A DNA stretch of 64,000 nucleotides from Paenibacillus silvestris (GTDB lineage: Bacteria > Bacillota > Bacilli > Paenibacillales > NBRC-103111), in contig NZ_WTUZ01000020.1 of the NCBI RefSeq assembly GCF_009882985.1, forward strand, positions 255,064 through 319,063, given 5' to 3'. A program made the position numbers and the translations under genes. The first letter of the stretch is position 1. Each line of letters opens with the position of its first letter. Shown here in pieces: positions 63,190-64,000 of this stretch. The notes beneath the pieces are model-generated. The model was not told where the DNA came from. It did not search any database and saw only the letters and a program-made list of their open reading frames with translations.

Positions 63190-63470
63190 AAAAAGACCCG
63201 TCATCTCCACATAAGAGACGACGGGTCTTCACCCAGCGCGGTACCACTCTTGTTGGCTTCGCTAACGAAGCCCACCTCAGACATAGCGGTTGCTATGTCA
63301 CCTGATCACGGAGGTCATCCGTTCATCCCTAACAGCAGGTGAGACTGCCGATCAGGATGACCGCTTCCAAGCGAGTTCGGGGCGTTCACGGTCTGCGTCG
63401 CATCAACCCGCAGCTTTCTGTACCGTAGAAGTGAGCCCTTACTACTCTTGTTCATTGCGTTTGTTCTATA
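63190..63470 (-). promoter_or_regulatory. T-box riboswitch 2 (Leu), proximal to leuA
   Basis: The T-box sequence AAGAGTGGTACCGCG (about 63236-63250) precedes a terminator GAAGACCCGTCGTCTC...GAGATGACGGGTCTTTTT (63190-63229). The specifier region reads GAACTCGCT, giving a CUC (Leu) codon at 63373-63375. The T in TGGT pairs with an A discriminator, as in tRNA-Leu. It should let leuA be read when tRNA-Leu is uncharged. Confidence 0.9.
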
Positions 63471-63480
63471 TGTGAAAACC

Positions 63481-63761
63481 AAAAAGACCTGCCATCTCTA
63501 TATAAGAGACGACAGGTCTGAACCTTCCGCGGTACCACTCTAATTGATCCGAGCTGTTACACTCGAAACCACTCATGTACCTGATCACGGGGGTCAACCG
63601 TCAAGACCTACTTGGGTGCTGGATCCTTGGCATCCTTATCAGTCTTACCGCTCCCGGGCGAGTTCTGGTCACGTTTCGTCTGTGCTTTCACCAAGCGCAC
63701 AGCTCTCTGAGCGAAACTGAGGTTCCGTACTAATCCCGTTCGTTGCGTTTTTAAAGTATTG
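63481..63761 (-). promoter_or_regulatory. T-box riboswitch 1 (Leu), distal
   Basis: T-box sequence TTAGAGTGGTACCGCGG (about 63527-63543) and terminator CAGACCTGTCGTCTC...GAGATGGCAGGTCTTTTT (63481-63519). The specifier region GAACTCGCCC gives CUC (Leu) at 63660-63662. Stem I features include AGAGAGCTGTGCGCTTGGTG. The two T-boxes are in tandem under one promoter, so both must read through for leuA expression. Confidence 0.9.
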
Positions 63762-63767
63762 ATTGTG

Positions 63768-63796
63768 ATTATAATATGCGCATTTCACAAAGTCAA
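63768..63796 (-). promoter_or_regulatory. SigA promoter of the T-box/leuA transcript
   Basis: Minus strand: -35 TTGACT (63791-63796), 17-bp spacer, -10 TATAAT (63768-63773). Lies 32 bp after the tsaD stop. Confidence 0.88.
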
Positions 63797-63827
63797 TACA
63801 GTTATCTGAACATTTATTTTTTTCAGA

Positions 63828-64000
63828 CTACCATTCTTCTAGCTTGAGCTGCGGCTCAGCTTTGAGTTCCATAGAGTCGAACTCCTGCTTGTCCCACTTG
63901 AGGAAAGCGGCTGCGCCTATCATCGCAGCGTTGTCCGTGCATAGAACGTGCGGAGGCACGAGCAGCGGCACGTTAAGCTCCTCGCAGCGCTCAGCAAGCG
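63828..64000 (-). CDS. tsaD: tRNA N6-adenosine threonylcarbamoyltransferase TsaD (partial, 3' end only)
   Basis: The last 57 codons of a gene entering from the right edge. The peptide contains VPPHVLCTDNAAMIGAAAF, the conserved C-terminal signature of TsaD/Gcp, and ends LKLEEW then TAG. TsaD makes t6A37 in tRNAs reading ANN codons, with TsaB, TsaC and TsaE. Its stop is 32 bp before the leuA promoter -35. Confidence 0.95.
   Translation of the reverse strand, partial: LAERCEELNVPLLVPPHVLCTDNAAMIGAAAFLKWDKQEFDSMELKAEPQLKLEEW

Overview
The window looks like a chromosomal segment of a Gram-positive, endospore-forming Paenibacillus-like Firmicute. The evidence is: strong Shine-Dalgarno sequences with frequent TTG/GTG starts, lipobox lipoproteins, an LplA/LplB/LplC-type sugar ABC system beside a YesM-type histidine kinase, the Bacillus-type order ydcC-alr-ndoAI-ndoA-tex-sprT, a CIRCE-controlled groES-groEL operon, tatA-tatC, a ydiF-type ABC-F gene and tsaD in a Bacillus-like neighbourhood, a CotD-like coat protein, and Leu T-box leaders ahead of leuA. 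No dnaA/dnaN, rRNA, CRISPR array, prophage or insertion sequence is visible.

Layout: 1-4.9 kb, a carbohydrate uptake operon read leftward (binding lipoprotein, two permeases, sensor kinase cut by the window edge). 5.4-7.2 kb, tRNA-Leu/Glu and tRNA-Ser/Asn pairs around a CorA-type transporter. 7.2-15.6 kb, the housekeeping block sprT, tex, ndoA/ndoAI toxin-antitoxin, alr and ydcC, plus small hypothetical genes. 15.8-17.1 kb, an acyltransferase and a 41-residue membrane peptide. 17.1-38.6 kb, a large surface-glycan locus. Fourteen closely spaced leftward genes run from the Wzm/Wzt exporter through a methyltransferase with a repeated coiled coil, several glycosyltransferases, an acyltransferase, a GtrB-type pair and rmlACBD to a rhamnosyltransferase-like gene. 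A terminator and a new promoter then precede a glycosyltransferase and the polyprenyl-phosphate sugar transferase that should start the glycan. An O-antigen-ligase-like protein is divergent. Together these suggest an ABC-exported, rhamnose-containing glycan, possibly an S-layer or other wall glycan. 38.7-43.3 kb, an SNF2 helicase with a partner and a CotD-like gene. 43.6-47.9 kb, a 1410-residue GGDEF protein with degenerate kinase-like and ATPase-like modules. 48.3-55.8 kb, groESL, tatAC, molybdenum-cofactor genes, 5-formyl-THF cyclo-ligase and a secreted-type phosphodiesterase. 55.9-64 kb, an ABC-F ATPase, a tandem terminator array, a large membrane protein, a DnaA-box cluster, leuA with two tandem Leu T-boxes, and the 3' end of tsaD.

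The most unusual non-coding signals are: (i) six intergenic elements of about 125-150 bp with a shared plan, in most a 13-26 bp arm, a second arm 50-51 bp later, and an inverted third arm, where arms match each other within an element better than they match other elements; (ii) six TTATNCACA DnaA boxes within 184 bp after leuA, including two head-to-tail abutting pairs; (iii) four tandem 114-bp units each carrying a terminator-like hairpin; (iv) tandem T-boxes with the same CUC specifier, while the window also encodes the matching tRNA-Leu(GAG); (v) an 84-bp tandem repeat inside the methyltransferase gene that encodes a 28-residue coiled-coil unit. All calls rest on reading the sequence and on knowledge of families; no database search was run.
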